From: Chrysophaeum taylorii
Lineage: Eukaryota; Sar; Pelagophyceae; Pelagomonadales; Pelagomonadaceae
DNA: 64,000 bases
Assembly (NCBI GenBank): GCA_029834535.1
Contig: JAQMWT010000671.1
Span: forward strand, 186,001-250,000
Reading direction: 5' to 3'
Below are positions 7,566 through 18,716 of this stretch, piece by piece. The translations under genes and the position numbers were made by a program. Position 1 is the stretch's first letter; each line of letters starts with the position of its first letter. Below the pieces are notes generated by a model. It saw only the letters and a program-made list of their open reading frames with translations, was not told where the DNA came from and made no database searches.

Positions 7566-9077
7566 ATGGAGGTTGGCGTTCGCGTGCGCGACGGGGTCGG
7601 GAACCGCGGGACCGTGCGGTACGTTGGTCCCGTCGCGACGTCCAAGGATCCAAAGGCCGTGTGGGTGGGCGTTGTCTGGGACGATCCCGCGCGGGGGAAG
7701 CACGACGGCGCTGTGGTCCGGGAAGACGGGGTGGAAGTCCGTTACTTCCATTGCCGCGGGGGGGCGAGCTTCGTGCGGCCCTCCAAGCTCGACACGGGAA
7801 GGACCTTGGTCGAGGCGATGCGGGGTCGTTACGTCCCGATGGACGCGCCCCTCGAGGCGCCGGGCGAAGTGTTGGGGTACGCTCTGACGAAGCGCGGCCA
7901 GACGAAGAAAATCGAACTCAGAGGCGAGCTTCGAGTGCGGTCGGTGCAGCAACTGGACCAAGGCCACGTCGAGCACGTGTCGCTGCGGGCTGCGGGGGTC
8001 CGCGCGCTCGGCGAGCCCGAGGGGTCGTTGGGATGCGTCGCGACCCTCGACCTTCAGTCGAACCTCTTGGGCTCGTGGGACGTCGTGCTAAACGTCGCCG
8101 CGGCCCTGCCCTCGCTCCGCCGCCTCGATGTCTCCGGGAATCGGTTGGGGGATCCGACACGACCACTCCCGCACGTCGAGTCTCTGTCGGCGAACGACTG
8201 CGGCATTTCGAGGTGGGAGGGAGTCGAAACGCTCGCCTCAAAACTTCGAGTCCTTCACGTCGCTTCCAACAGTCTCCGGGGCGCGCCGACGCGGGGCTCG
8301 GAGACCCTCCGACTCCTGGACGTCGCCGACACGGGCCTCTTGGACGCATCGCCGCTGGGGGTGTTCCGGAACCTCGCGGAACTCCACGCGTCGGAAAACA
8401 AAAGTCTCAAAGACCTGAGGGGCTTAAGCCTTCTCCTCGACGCCGTCGCGCTCGCCTCGTGCGGCCTCGATTCCTGGAGTGCCATCGACGACCTCGCGCG
8501 CCTCGAGCCGAAGCGCCTCAGGCTCGGCAACGACAATCCCTTGAGTCGCGATCTCGGCCCCTCGGAGAACAGAGCATTCGTTATCGCGCGACTCCCGACG
8601 CTTCTCAACCTCAACGGCGCCGACGTCTCGCTCAAAGAGCGCGTCGAGGCCGAAAAACGATTCCTTCGCGTGGCGATCGCACTCCCGAACCGCGACCTCG
8701 CGATCACCCCGAGGCTCGGCCATCTCAAATCTAAGTACCGCGACTATCTAGATCATCAGGCTTCGACGACGGCAGCTCCGAAAACCCTCGCCTCAAACCT
8801 CGTCCAAATCCGCCTTATTAGTTGCGCCGGTGGTTCTATCGCCTCGAAAAAGCTTCCGGCTTCCACTAAAGTTGCCCTCCTTCGTAGACTCGCGGCGACC
8901 ATCTTCGACCTAAACACCCCCGACATGTACTTCCAGATCGAACCCGACGCGATCCCCACCTTGCTCGACGACGACGACAAACCCCTCTCCTACTTTGGCC
9001 TCCCCGCCTCCCCCACCATTCACGTTTCTTCTTCTTCTGATGATGATAATAACAACAACAACAACAATAATGTGTAA
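7566..9077 (+). CDS. TBCE: Tubulin-folding cofactor E (CAP-Gly, LRR, ubiquitin-like)
   Basis: ATG 7566 (MEVGVRVRDG) is used; the frame opens four codons earlier only at GTG. Residues 1-75 form a CAP-Gly domain with RGTVRYVG, WVGVVWDDPARGKHDGAV (the tubulin-tail pocket, GKHDG for the usual GKNDG) and FVRPSKL. Leucine-rich repeats fill about 125-340 (VATLDLQSNLLGSW, LRRLDVSGNRLGD, ARLPTLLNLNGADVS, with the LRR cap after it). The last 90 residues have the layout of the ubiquitin-like domain of TBCE, ending in an Asn run from an AAC microsatellite. At 503 aa it is close to the usual 525. TBCE with cofactors C and D releases native alpha/beta-tubulin and can disassemble dimers. Domain order and length make the assignment firm. 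Confidence 0.9.
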   Translation: MEVGVRVRDGVGNRGTVRYVGPVATSKDPKAVWVGVVWDDPARGKHDGAVVREDGVEVRYFHCRGGASFVRPSKLDTGRTLVEAMRGRYVPMDAPLEAPGEVLGYALTKRGQTKKIELRGELRVRSVQQLDQGHVEHVSLRAAGVRALGEPEGSLGCVATLDLQSNLLGSWDVVLNVAAALPSLRRLDVSGNRLGDPTRPLPHVESLSANDCGISRWEGVETLASKLRVLHVASNSLRGAPTRGSETLRLLDVADTGLLDASPLGVFRNLAELHASENKSLKDLRGLSLLLDAVALASCGLDSWSAIDDLARLEPKRLRLGNDNPLSRDLGPSENRAFVIARLPTLLNLNGADVSLKERVEAEKRFLRVAIALPNRDLAITPRLGHLKSKYRDYLDHQASTTAAPKTLASNLVQIRLISCAGGSIASKKLPASTKVALLRRLAATIFDLNTPDMYFQIEPDAIPTLLDDDDKPLSYFGLPASPTIHVSSSSDDDNNNNNNNNV

Positions 9078-9142
9078 TTTTTTGTTTTTTTTCTGTGATA
9101 GAGACACTCCTCGTCGCAGAGCAGCAGCAGCCTTATTACGTA

Positions 9143-11242
9143 TTAGTAGACGAGAGGAGTTCTTCTGGTGCCTCGTGTCGCGTAAGAGGGCGTCTCGTCG
9201 TCGTCGTCGTCGTCGTCGTCATTGGCCGTGGCAGGGACATCATCGTCGCCGCCACCACCACCAGTGGCCTTTTTCGACATTTTTCGAAGAAGAAGAAGAA
9301 GAAGGGCGACGAGGGCCTTTGCGAGGCGCGAGGCCGGGTGCTCGAAGAGGATCCAGGATACGAGGCCGAGAACGCGGGCATAGAAGAGAACGGTGATAAC
9401 GTTCGGGACGAGGGTCTGTCTGTCCAAGGTGGAAAGGCGCCTCGGCGCGTAGAGAAGGACGACGTCAAGGACACTGATGTGCCAGAGGTAGACAGACCTC
9501 GGGGTTGCCAGGAGGAAGAGCCGAGGATGTCGGCGAGGAGCGCGGGACGTCGGCGCATTATTAGGGCGTCGACGAAGAGCGAGAAGCCGACGCCAAAGAG
9601 GAGCGGCCGGCGCGAGAGGCGTCGGGATTTAGAAGCGCGTCGCGTCTGACGTCGTCGTAGGGCGTAAACGCGCGGGTGAGAACGAGCGCGGAAACTAGGA
9701 CGTCGGCGATCCACCACCACCACCGTTCGCCGCGCTCGGCGTTTCGTCTCAGGAAATACAGCACGTACAGCGCGCCTATTGCGAACGGCCCGACCACGGG
9801 CGCGTGCGAATCTAAGAGGATTCTGTCATACTCATACTGCGACGACCAAGATGGATAAAGTTCGCGGCCGTCGACAGGAGCGAGACGAGAACGATCGACG
9901 CGAGGCTCCGGTAGCCGCGGACGTGCGCGACGAGCGCGGCGGCCCCAACCACGGTGAACCAGTAGTCGTTGCCGAGGTACCAGTCAACCCCCAAACACTC
10001 CTTTTCTTTGCAAAAAGTCGTCGACGCGGGGCGCGGGCGGGCAGCCGTCGTCTGCGCGAACGACAGCTCTATCCACCAGTCCGTCGCGCAGAAGCGCGTC
10101 AAACGGTGCGGAGAGTACGGGCCCGGGTATCCGACGAAAGGAAGCAGGCCCCACGCCATGAGGTGGACGAACACCAGCATCGCCGCGAGACGAAGCCAGC
10201 GCGCGGCGCAGATCGCGAGCAAGGACCGAAGCGCGGGTCTCCGAGCCCCTACCGCAAACAACAGCAATTCCGAGAGGAATGAAAAACGTGTCGACGGCGA
10301 TGGTGGCGGATGCGACGACCGTGCCGTCGAATTTCTTAAAAAAAGAGTGCCCGGTTGCCGCGAGCGAGAGGTCGCGCGCGGCGACGAATTGATGCAGCAC
10401 CGCGCGACGACCAGCACCATCGATATAACCCGGATTCCGTCGAGACACGCGAGATCGGTCGCCTTGGGCCGCTCCGCCAAAGCGCGCAGCGACGACTGCA
10501 ACGCAGACGCCTTCCACATTTCGTATTTGGTCTCTTCTTCTTCGTCGAGGAGCGGCGCGCGCGACGACCGACTCGCGAGCTCGAAGCCCGTCGTGTCTGG
10601 CCGCCGCCGCCGCTTGCGACGACGCAACGCGTGTCGCAGGGGCGCCCTGACGACCTCGACCACGGTCGACGCACACGAGTGCCGCCAGACAACAACTCAG
10701 AAACGCGAGGAGCCCTAATCCTAGCGTCGGTTTTCCGCGACGCGACGCCACCAGGATCCGACGAGTGGCTCGCAAAAAAAACTCTCGTTTCGAAAGCCAC
10801 ATGGCATCGAGGTTGTCGTCGTCCACCAACGACCCAAGTTTTGACAGTCGAGGTACTCGGCGTAGTCGCGATCGCTGCATTCTCTTGGAAGGCTGCGAAC
10901 GACCCGAGGTGCTCGTACTGCGTCCAACAGTAGCGGCCGCCGGCCGCGCGCGTGCACGCACCCGCCGTAGTCGCCGTCCCGGATCGTCGTCAGAAAAAGA
11001 CTTGGTGAAAGTCTTCTCGGGATCGTCATCCCCATGGACATTCAAAAGGCTCAACAACAGAGAACACCTGGCATCATTGCCGTCTGCGCGCACCGCTCGG
11101 CAACCGCCTCGCACGCCTCGTCGTCCTCGAAAGTCACCGGTAAAAACTCTGCAGTCCCTACAAATGCGATCGCCGCCACGATCATGTCGTGCAGTGCAGT
11201 GCGACGACCATCATTTCGGTGCAGCTGGTGAAGAGAGACCAC
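9143..11242 (-). pseudogene. Acyltransferase-3 / NRF-6-type membrane protein, coding split over three frames
   Basis: The minus strand carries the landmarks of a multi-pass acyltransferase-3 protein in order, but in changing frames. They are: a possible leader MIVAAIAFVGTAEFLPV (near 11190); ACLDGIRVISMVLVV (about 10450-10410), the family's LDGxR start of the membrane domain; FFKKFDGTVVASATIAVDTFF (about 10340-10270); SELLLFAV..RWLRLAAMLVF; WWIELSFAQ; WYLGNDYWFTVVG; VGPFAIGALYVLYFLRRN (about 9795); and VYLWHISVLDVVLLYAP..SWILFEHPASRL (about 9505-9370), the family's C-terminal signature. At least four frame changes are needed, one beside a T-run near 10290 and one near the A-run at 10336. No gap is wide enough for an ordinary intron at several of them. 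It is either a decayed gene or an intact gene with assembly indels. Such proteins O-acylate lipids or glycans. Confidence 0.55.
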
Positions 11243-11253
11243 TTATCCTTAGA

Positions 11254-14149
11254 CAGTGTTGGGAATTCACTTCAGCAAGTGAACGTGAACCACTTCACCA
11301 GCCATGGCAATATTGGTGAAGTTATTTGAAGTGAACACGTCACCCAACGTGGCCAACCTTTGAGAAGTGAACGCCACTTTCCTTTTTTATAACGCCAGCG
11401 CCGGTCCCTGCCGCGCCCCGTCATTTCCGTGTCCCCCGCGCGCTATTTATTGCCTCCTAGGTCTGGTGCTCTTAGGTTCATTTGCGTTTTGGGGCGAAGG
11501 AGGAGTTGCCGTGGGTGGGGTTCAGTGTTTCTTACTTTAGGCGACGTGAACGAAGAATTCAGTATCTTCGCCTGGTTCTTCCTCATCAACCGCCATCTCC
11601 GAAGAGAGTCTTCGCGGATGGAGATCCCGGCGTTTTTGAAAAACTCGGTCTCGTGTCCGAGGTCCCTGTACTTAATCCGGGCCGCCGCAATGAAATTCTT
11701 GTTCATGCGCAGTAGGGCAACTATGTCCGTCTCGTCCGCGCCGAGCAACGTGTTTCCCTCGGTCAGGACATGATTTCCAATGCTCAGGCAGCGCTCACAG
11801 TAGCTCTGCGCGCCATGTGTACCAAGTGAACCCTTATAGGCTCCCTCCATGTCCGGAAGGAACCCATACTGCACCTTGGTGAGCGGTCGATACAGCTTTC
11901 CAACGTCGAGCACAGCCAGGTCTGTGAAGCCGACTTCATCCTTCTTCTCAAGTTCAGGATAATGCTCTTTCCAGTTGAGCGATCTCGAGAGCCTGATCCA
12001 TTGAGTGAAGACCTGTTCAAACTCCACATTGAAATCGGGCATCTCTGGTTCTCAGACATAGCAAAAGAAGGCGCGTCGCCACAAATGTCGTCGTCCCAAG
12101 CGTCGGGTGCGTCGAGTGCCGCCAAGAGATTGCGGGGAGGCGCAGGCTCGGAGGGCGGCGCAGGCTCGGAGGAAGTCTTTGCCTTTTCGTGGTGGAATGC
12201 AGTCCGTGCGTGAACCACATATTCTTGCTTGAGCAACTTCCTGGCCTGAGCTCTCTGATTGGACGACAGGTGCTGGCAGTTGATAGTCCGAAAGTCAAGA
12301 AGGAAGGCAATCAGCTCGCGGTCGTTGAATTCGTAGTCGAGGTGACGCACGTAGTTTTCATTATTCCCGCAAAACCGACGCTCACATTCGAGAATAGCCC
12401 GCTCAAGACAGATTTTGCCGGTCTCGCTGAGGTCGTCAACATCGACAGTCTTACGTGGCATGGATTTCGCAGTTATGTTCGGGACATCAATGACTTCTAC
12501 CGTCCCAGCTCGCAGAGACTCGATCATGTTGTGCTTGATCAATGCGGCGCACGCCCCCAGGTATAAGTGTTCATGTTGCACGAAAACAACGGCCTCGTCC
12601 GTTATAGCAAAAATCGCCTCGAATTCAGCCAACGCAATCCATTGCTCATCACTGATTGTCCAGGGTAGTCCAATGTTGGTAGCCGTGTACAGTTTGAGCA
12701 CGTGGTGCATACGCAGCAAGGAACGAATAAGCTGGTATCGCGCCCGGAGCCTCGTCTTATTGAGGTCGAGCTTGAGCTTCGGCGATTTCCCCCGGGTGTA
12801 ATGGCAAAAGCGCATGCAGATCCTTCAAACATGTGCCGTAAGAAAAGTACTTGGCTCCATCGTGGGCACTGTCAGCAGCTCGTGGCCAGCTGGGAATGGA
12901 GTGATCACCCGCTTGCCTCTGGATCGTGTCAAGTCGCCACATGGCGCTGCCGAGATTTTTGAGATATCATGCATGTCACATGGTTCGACCTCAACAAAAA
13001 ATTCTTCGGCGACGCCAATTGCAGCCCGGTCTTGAGCAATGGTTGCGGCCCCGCCAAATCGATGTCCATTCCCGCACGCTCCGCGACCACAGAACGGAGC
13101 AGAGAAGCCGTGCCGGAATCGGTTCCGTCGTCAGCTGGAACGAGGCCCACGCACGCCGTTTCAACGCCACTCCAATCGGGCCAGATGAAGGATAGGCCAA
13201 TGGCCTGTCGCTTGAACTTATCCTTGAGTGTCCCGCCGTCATGCAGCACCTGGGCGAATGGATTGCCGAAAGCCGCGTCATAACACTCCGTAACGACGTG
13301 CTTCAAGATTCGAACAAAGCAACGATATTCAGCGTCCACCCATTCAAACAGCGCCTTTCGAGTCATGAACGGGCATTGCCTTTCCCGCCACCGCCGCGGT
13401 AATACGACTCAATTAGGTTGCGATGATCTTCGTCGTCGAAGGTGCGCTTGGAAATCCGCTGCGACGTGTACACGTAGTGCCGAGCCGAGAACGCCATCTG
13501 GGGAGAGTGCTTTGCCTGGCTGGGCATGGCCATGAAGTATCTCTTAATATCCGATTTACCTTTCGAGGCTGCCACAACGCCCACGGCCGTCATAACGCCC
13601 TCCTTTTCTTGGTCTGTCTTCTGTTTCTTGGTGAGCTGTTGACGTCCCAGCTCGTCGAATCCTCCTCCGGATGCGCAGCCTTGAAGTGGGCCCCAAGAGG
13701 GCTTGGTCGTCCGCCACGTGCCTTTCTTGAAGTCTTTCGTCACCTTCAGGCGCTCCCAGCACCGGATACACACAGTCGTCGCCTTCCCACTGACGCGGTC
13801 AGCATGATTTTCCTTCAGTCGACGCACGCAGTCCCACACCTTGGAAAAACCTGGATGTTCGTCCACATTTGCCGGGTGTGTTCCACGTCACAACATCGAC
13901 GTCGCAATCGGCTCGTTCTTGTGAACTTCCTCCTTCTGTTCCGCGTATTCCTCCTCATCATCAACATTATCCTCCACCTCCAGGTAGCGCGGCTTGACTT
14001 CGCTCATCAGACGGGGTCCCGGTTAGGCCGTCAGCTAAAGTGAATGAACGTGAAGTGAACATTGGACTTCGGACGAAAATTTTCGGTGAAGTGAAGTGAA
14101 CCAAATTCAGTGAACCTAGTGAAGTGAGCCCAGTGAATTCCCAACGCTG
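11254..14149 (-). mobile_element. hAT-superfamily DNA transposon with terminal inverted repeats
   Basis: The left end CAGTGTTGGGAATTCACT (11254) and the right end AGTGAATTCCCAACGCTG (to 14149) are inverted repeats with one mismatch. Many GTGAA/TTCAC motifs lie just inside, the usual subterminal binding sites of hAT elements. TTATCCTT lies three bases left of the left end and TTATCCTA directly follows the right end, a likely degraded 8-bp target duplication. The 2.9-kb interior encodes a transposase on the minus strand. Deleted relatives lie at 30.75-31.29 kb and 61.93-62.43 kb, so the family has been active in this genome. Confidence 0.8.
11443..14007 (-). pseudogene. hAT transposase, frame-broken
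   Basis: Coding starts at ATG 14007 (MSEVKPRYLEVEDNVDDEEE). A TGA interrupts the frame near 13890. It continues with a BED-like zinc finger region (VWDCVRRL..CIRCWERLKV, 13866-13700), a middle part (about 13366-12929), a long central segment (12815-12050) and the hAT dimerisation region (12042-11700, SYCERCLSIGNHVLTEGNTL then LLRMNKNF). At least three shifts of frame separate these blocks, so this copy probably makes no active transposase. Order and spacing otherwise fit a complete protein of about 750-850 aa. No homologous host gene is suspected. Confidence 0.7.
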
Positions 14150-15783
14150 TTATCCTATAGTATAGGATCTTGCCTTTTCCTTGATGAAAGCACCTCAGAT
14201 TTTTGTCGGGGGTCGGAGCGTATATTCGCGAGCCGGGAAGAGAGCAAGAGGGGCGTTCACGCAGGCCGTTCGTAGGGGACGGGCTTTAGGAGTAAACTCA
14301 AAGGTTGGAGAGCGGAGCGTGCGCTGATCAAAGCAGCAGCCTAGATTGGCGGGGGTGAGAGCGTCGAGCAGAAAGGAGTGTGGGGTGAATGGAAGGAAGG
14401 ACGCTGTCGCAAGCCGATTATAAGGGACGGTCAGGTGCTAGCCTAACCGTCCGGGCCCCGCCAGGGACCCGGCGGCCGAGAGACGTAGGGGCCGTTGGCG
14501 TTTCTGTAAGCGTCTAGGCACTCCCTGAAGTGCGCCTGCGCGTAATGCCGTTGCTGGAAGTGGGCGGTGGCTGCGCCGCCTAGCTTCGCGAAGCTTTCAG
14601 GATATTGACTCATTATCAAACCACGCTCGATATCGCGTGGTTATGAACACGGGCACTCGCTGCGCCTCATAATAGCGCTGCTCAGAAGCTTCTACGACCG
14701 TTGGAAATCTGACATTTTCGTGTGCAATGGCAATCCGCCAGCCTCCGAGTGCCCAGAGAGAACGGGGGCGCGGATCGGGGGATGCCGTATAAGGAGAAAA
14801 TTAAAAAAACAAAGTTGCTCGACAATGGTGACCCGGTGTTCCAACTTTGTCACCAACCGTAGTACTAACCAGGCTCGACCGGGCTTGACTTCGCTGAGCT
14901 GACGGGAAGCGGTACTCCACCGGCGATATGTGCCATCGTGGACACTGTGCGAGTTCTCTTGCTCTATGATCTGTCTACTACAATGTTGTCATGGCTCGCT
15001 CCCTTCGAGTTGCCACTGTCCGAGTTTGCCGCCTATCATGGGGCTGGTGCGATAAATGGTTCATTGAGGAGGTCAAGGGGATGACAGCGTTCTGGTGAAA
15101 CGACCCGGATCATCCTTTCTTTGTCTCGTCGAGGGACGTGTACATTTTACATCCTCTACACGTCGCCCGACGAACTAAACGACAATGGTTGATATCAATG
15201 AAATTGGTTCGTCCGAGGACAGCGATCTGTGACGCGCGATTCTGCCTCCTGCTCTCCGATGGCTTTCCGATTTCGAGGGATTGGTGATTCCGAAAACGCG
15301 CGTGTATATACAACAGAGGGATGCATTCTCGTTTGCGAGAACTGCAGCCGCTTGTTCTATGACCTCGACCGATGACTTGACTTCCCTGCTTTCGACGAGT
15401 GGTGAGAAGCCCGGGATCTCGAAGAGTTCTCCTTCTGACTTCTTCAGAAAGACTGCTAGTTTCCTGCGGCAGTATCACAAGGAGCACCTGCGCGCGTTCA
15501 ACTTCACCGTCACAATCGCGCCGGACGCGACGTCGGCGATTCGTGAATAAAACGTACTCCTCCGGGCACATCTCCGCCAGCCGTGGTGCGATGAGGCGAC
15601 GCCTTCCGTGAATGGACTGGACCATTGCCTCTTTCATATTTGGAAAGAGGTCGCCCTCGAGTCCCGCTTTCAGTCTCGACGAGCCAGTTCCGACGCCTTA
15701 GACCCCAACTGTTGCGGGCACCAGGCACCAGACGGCACATCTCCTCATTCGAAACCCTCAAGTCATCAATGCACCACACATCG
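14150..15783. other. Gene-poor stretch between the hAT and LTR elements
   Basis: No confident gene is seen in 1.6 kb. There is a hairpin with arms GGACGGT/ACCGTCC at 14436-14464. Between 15110 and 15780 the minus strand carries open stretches of 88-175 codons (for example one reading LFPNMKEAMVQSIHGRRRL) and the plus strand an 89-codon one. They overlap each other and match nothing I recognise, so they may be remnants of an older insertion. The right end supplies the CATCG target site of the LTR element. Confidence 0.4.
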
Positions 15784-15933
15784 TGTGAGGAAGCTATGAT
15801 ACTTACCCCTGCACCACGTATCCAGTATCCTTACGTCTTTCTCTTATCGCTAGTCTAACGCCTCATACCATTCGTCCAGTATCCTTACGTCTTTCTCTTA
15901 TCGCTAGTCTAACGCCTCATACCATTCGTAACA
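15784..15933 (+). repeat. 5' LTR (150 bp, with internal 54-bp duplication)
   Basis: It matches the 3' LTR, but the 54-bp segment starting CCAGTATCCTTACG is present twice in tandem. Without it the two LTRs would both be 96 bp, very short for the family. Confidence 0.8.
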
Positions 15934-15939
15934 TGGTAG

Positions 15940-16708
15940 CAGGTGTTCGTCTCGATCGAACGACCTCTGGGTTATGGGCCCAGTTGGCCTCGAGAACTTT
16001 GAGAGTCTCTTCTTGCTTGGCCTCCTTGACAGCCTTGTCGGTGATCTCCTCGACAGCGAGCGCCATGGCGCCCTGGTGGAGCTCGAGGGCCAATATATCG
16101 GCGAGCTCGATGTTGGCGTTCTCGATAGGCGACGACTTGAGCTTGTCGGTGTGCATTCGAAGCTCATCCCAATGACGCGCCTTCATCGCAGGCGTGTGGA
16201 GACTGGTAATCAGCGGGCAGGACATGGAGAACTCTTTGGCACGTCGGTCGAGGTTCTTGAACGCATCCGACGCTTTAACGTTCTTGGGAAGTTTTTTGAC
16301 CTTGGAGGCCATCTTCTTCGCGAGCTCCTCGAGCTCCTCGGGCACTAGGTCACGCCATTTTGTCTCGTGGGCCTCGTGAACGCTTTTGTCGAGCTCTGCG
16401 TCGACGCCCCACAAGCTGACGTACTCGTTGAGCATCTCGTCGATGTCGGCGACCAACGTCTCGGTTTTCTTCATCTCGTTCCCGATCTCGTGCACGTCGG
16501 CTAAGCTGCGCATGTGCTTGCAGCGATTCGACTCCTGCTTGTGCGAGGCTTGTTCGTCCTCGAGCAGCTCCATCGCGCGGGTTTGGCCTGTCTCGGCGAG
16601 CTTAAATGCAATCGTCGGGTCTTGGAGTTTTTTCTTGTACGCCCGGTCGTGCCAAACGGGGCCGACCGCGCAAAGTCGACCAACCAACAAACTTTTTTTA
16701 CGGGCCAT
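15940..16708 (-). pseudogene. Dynein heavy chain linker-region fragment inside the LTR element
   Basis: A 263-codon minus frame from ATG 16708 (stop at 15917) shows the DHC_N2 linker hallmarks of dynein heavy chains in order: LPKNVKASDAF, CPLITSLHTPAMKARHW, then LADILALELHQGAMALAVEE, TDKAVKEAKQEETLKVLEANW. The N-terminal half is helical and charged, as upstream of that site. A full heavy chain is about 4,500 residues, so this is roughly 5 percent of one. It lies wholly between the two LTRs and opposite to pol, so it looks like host sequence taken up by the element rather than the target gene it landed in. Whether it is transcribed is unknown. The closest relative is probably an axonemal heavy chain. 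Confidence 0.65.
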
Positions 16709-16874
16709 GTTTCATCCTGTCACAATGTTGATACGGGCCATTCTGATGTCGATACGGGCCATTCTGTTTCCTCTGTCGTTTCTGTTTTCCCCTGTCACTC
16801 TTTGTATGTCTCTTCTGTTAGCTTTCGTTTGTTAGTTCATTATGTCTTCCTTCCCCTTTGTTTAGCTAACACCC

Positions 16875-18539
16875 TTGTTGATCCTCATGCACACGTTTTA
16901 TTACTCTGCTTCCGAAGAAATGTCCCAGTATTCAGACCTTGACGAAACTACTATCACTTCCACCCATTTACGTGAAGCTTTAGCTCCGACCAATCCTGAG
17001 CGTCCTGGCTGGTTGCAAGCCATCGCTAAAGAATACAGCTCTCTTGGTCAACTTGGCTGTTGGGATGTGATTCGCCTCCCTCAGACTTTTTCTGGCAACA
17101 TTTGTACCCTCAAGTGAATCCTCCGCAAGAAGTATGACTCTGGCCGCTTCAAATCGTACAAGGCTCGCCTTGTCGTCCGCGGTTACACCCAGGTTCACGG
17201 CATTGATTATCATGACACCTACTCACCGGTTGCCAACATCGTCACGATCCGTTTCTTTCTGACCTTTGTCGCTGTTCATGACTGGGATTTGCACAAGTTG
17301 GATGTTAGCTCCGCTTTTATTCAAGCTCCCATTGACGAAGACATCTATGTCTGGCCACCCGAAGGCTATGCTCCTCGCCAACCCACCGATGGTTCCAAAA
17401 TCGTTTACAAGCTCCGTCGCTCTTGGTATGGTTGCAAACAAGCTTGTCGCAATTGGTGGCTTTATTTGGAACGCTTCCTTCTCAATGATTGTGGCTTCGT
17501 CCGCGGATCTGGTGACACTTGCCATTACAAGCTCGTCCTCAATTCTACCGTGGTCCTCCGTCTTGTTTTGGTCGTCGATGATCTTCTTGTGGCGCACCCT
17601 CCTCATTGCATTGGCCATTACCAAGCCTTTTTCCTCCGTTTCCGCGCTTTCACTGACGTCAATGAACTCGATCTCACCTCTTACGTTGGTCTTCGCATTA
17701 CGCGTGATCGCCCTCGGAGAACCCTCACTCTTGACCAATCCCATGCTATCCGTGAAATCCTTACCGAACATCGCTTCATCAACAGTAAACCCGAACTCAC
17801 TCCCGCTCCCAAAGGTCTTCATCTTTCTGCGGCTGATTGTCCGGCTCCTGGTTCTCCAGATCACATCTTCATGGCACGCATCCCTTTTCGCCGTATTGTT
17901 GGCTGTGTCCTCTTCATCTCCATCATGATTCGCCCTGATATCACTTGGTCCGTCAATCAGTGTGCGCGTTTTTCCCACAATCCTGGTAAACCCCACTGGC
18001 ACGCTTTATCCCACACTCTGCGTTATCTCAACGGTTCTCAGGATCTTGCCCTTATTCTTGGTCGCGATTCTACCCTTCATCTCTGTGGTTATTCCGACTC
18101 CAGCTGGGCCGACGACCCTGATGACCGCCACTCTACAACTGGGTTTTGCTTCCTTCTCGGCGGCTCTATGATAGCCTACTGCTCCCGCTCGCAATACTTA
18201 CTTGCTCGTTCTTCTTTCGAAGTTGAATTGCTTGCTCTTTACGCTGCTACTGCTGAGCTCTCTTGGCTTCTCAAACTTTTTGATGACTTTGATCTCCCTC
18301 GTCACACGGTCCCAATGTATGTTGATAATAGCACCACCGTCACTCAAGTTCGTCTCCAATGTCTCACACGGCGCACCCGCCATATTGACATTCGCTTTTA
18401 CAGTACCGCCGAATATCATCGCAACCACATCATCGATCTCAAGCACATACCCCGCCTTCACAATCTTAGCGACATTTTCACCCGCAGTACGGAAGCTCCT
18501 TCCTTCCTCCGGCTTCGTGCTCGTTACCTCACTTCGTGA
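16875..18539 (+). pseudogene. Copia-type reverse transcriptase / RNase H region
   Basis: The plus strand shows the usual copia order: WLQAIAKEYSSLGQLGCWDV, KLDVSSAFIQAPIDEDIYV, KLRRSWYGCKQACRNWW, LVVDDLLVAHPPH, and in the RNase H part SYADSSW-like GYSDSSWADD and STTGFCFLLG. It ends a few codons after HNLSDIFTRS. It is a fossil pol, lies within the LTR element and lacks the upstream gag-protease-integrase half. Confidence 0.8.
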
Positions 18540-18716
18540 TCTTCGCCCTGATCTCTATTGTCTCTTTTTCTTGCCACAATGCCTCTGTGACGTCTTCCTC
18601 AAAGCTTCTCCTCTGTGAGCGTCTCACTTACCCCTTTTTCTTTTTCCTTCTTTTCCAGCACCTGTGTGAGGACCTCACTTACCCCTTTTTCCTTTTTCCT
18701 TCTTTTCCAGCACCTG

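Noticed and set aside
15110-15779. Dynein continuation outside the LTR element
   Set aside because: I compared minus-strand frames with dynein AAA motifs and found no match, so the fragment ends inside the element.
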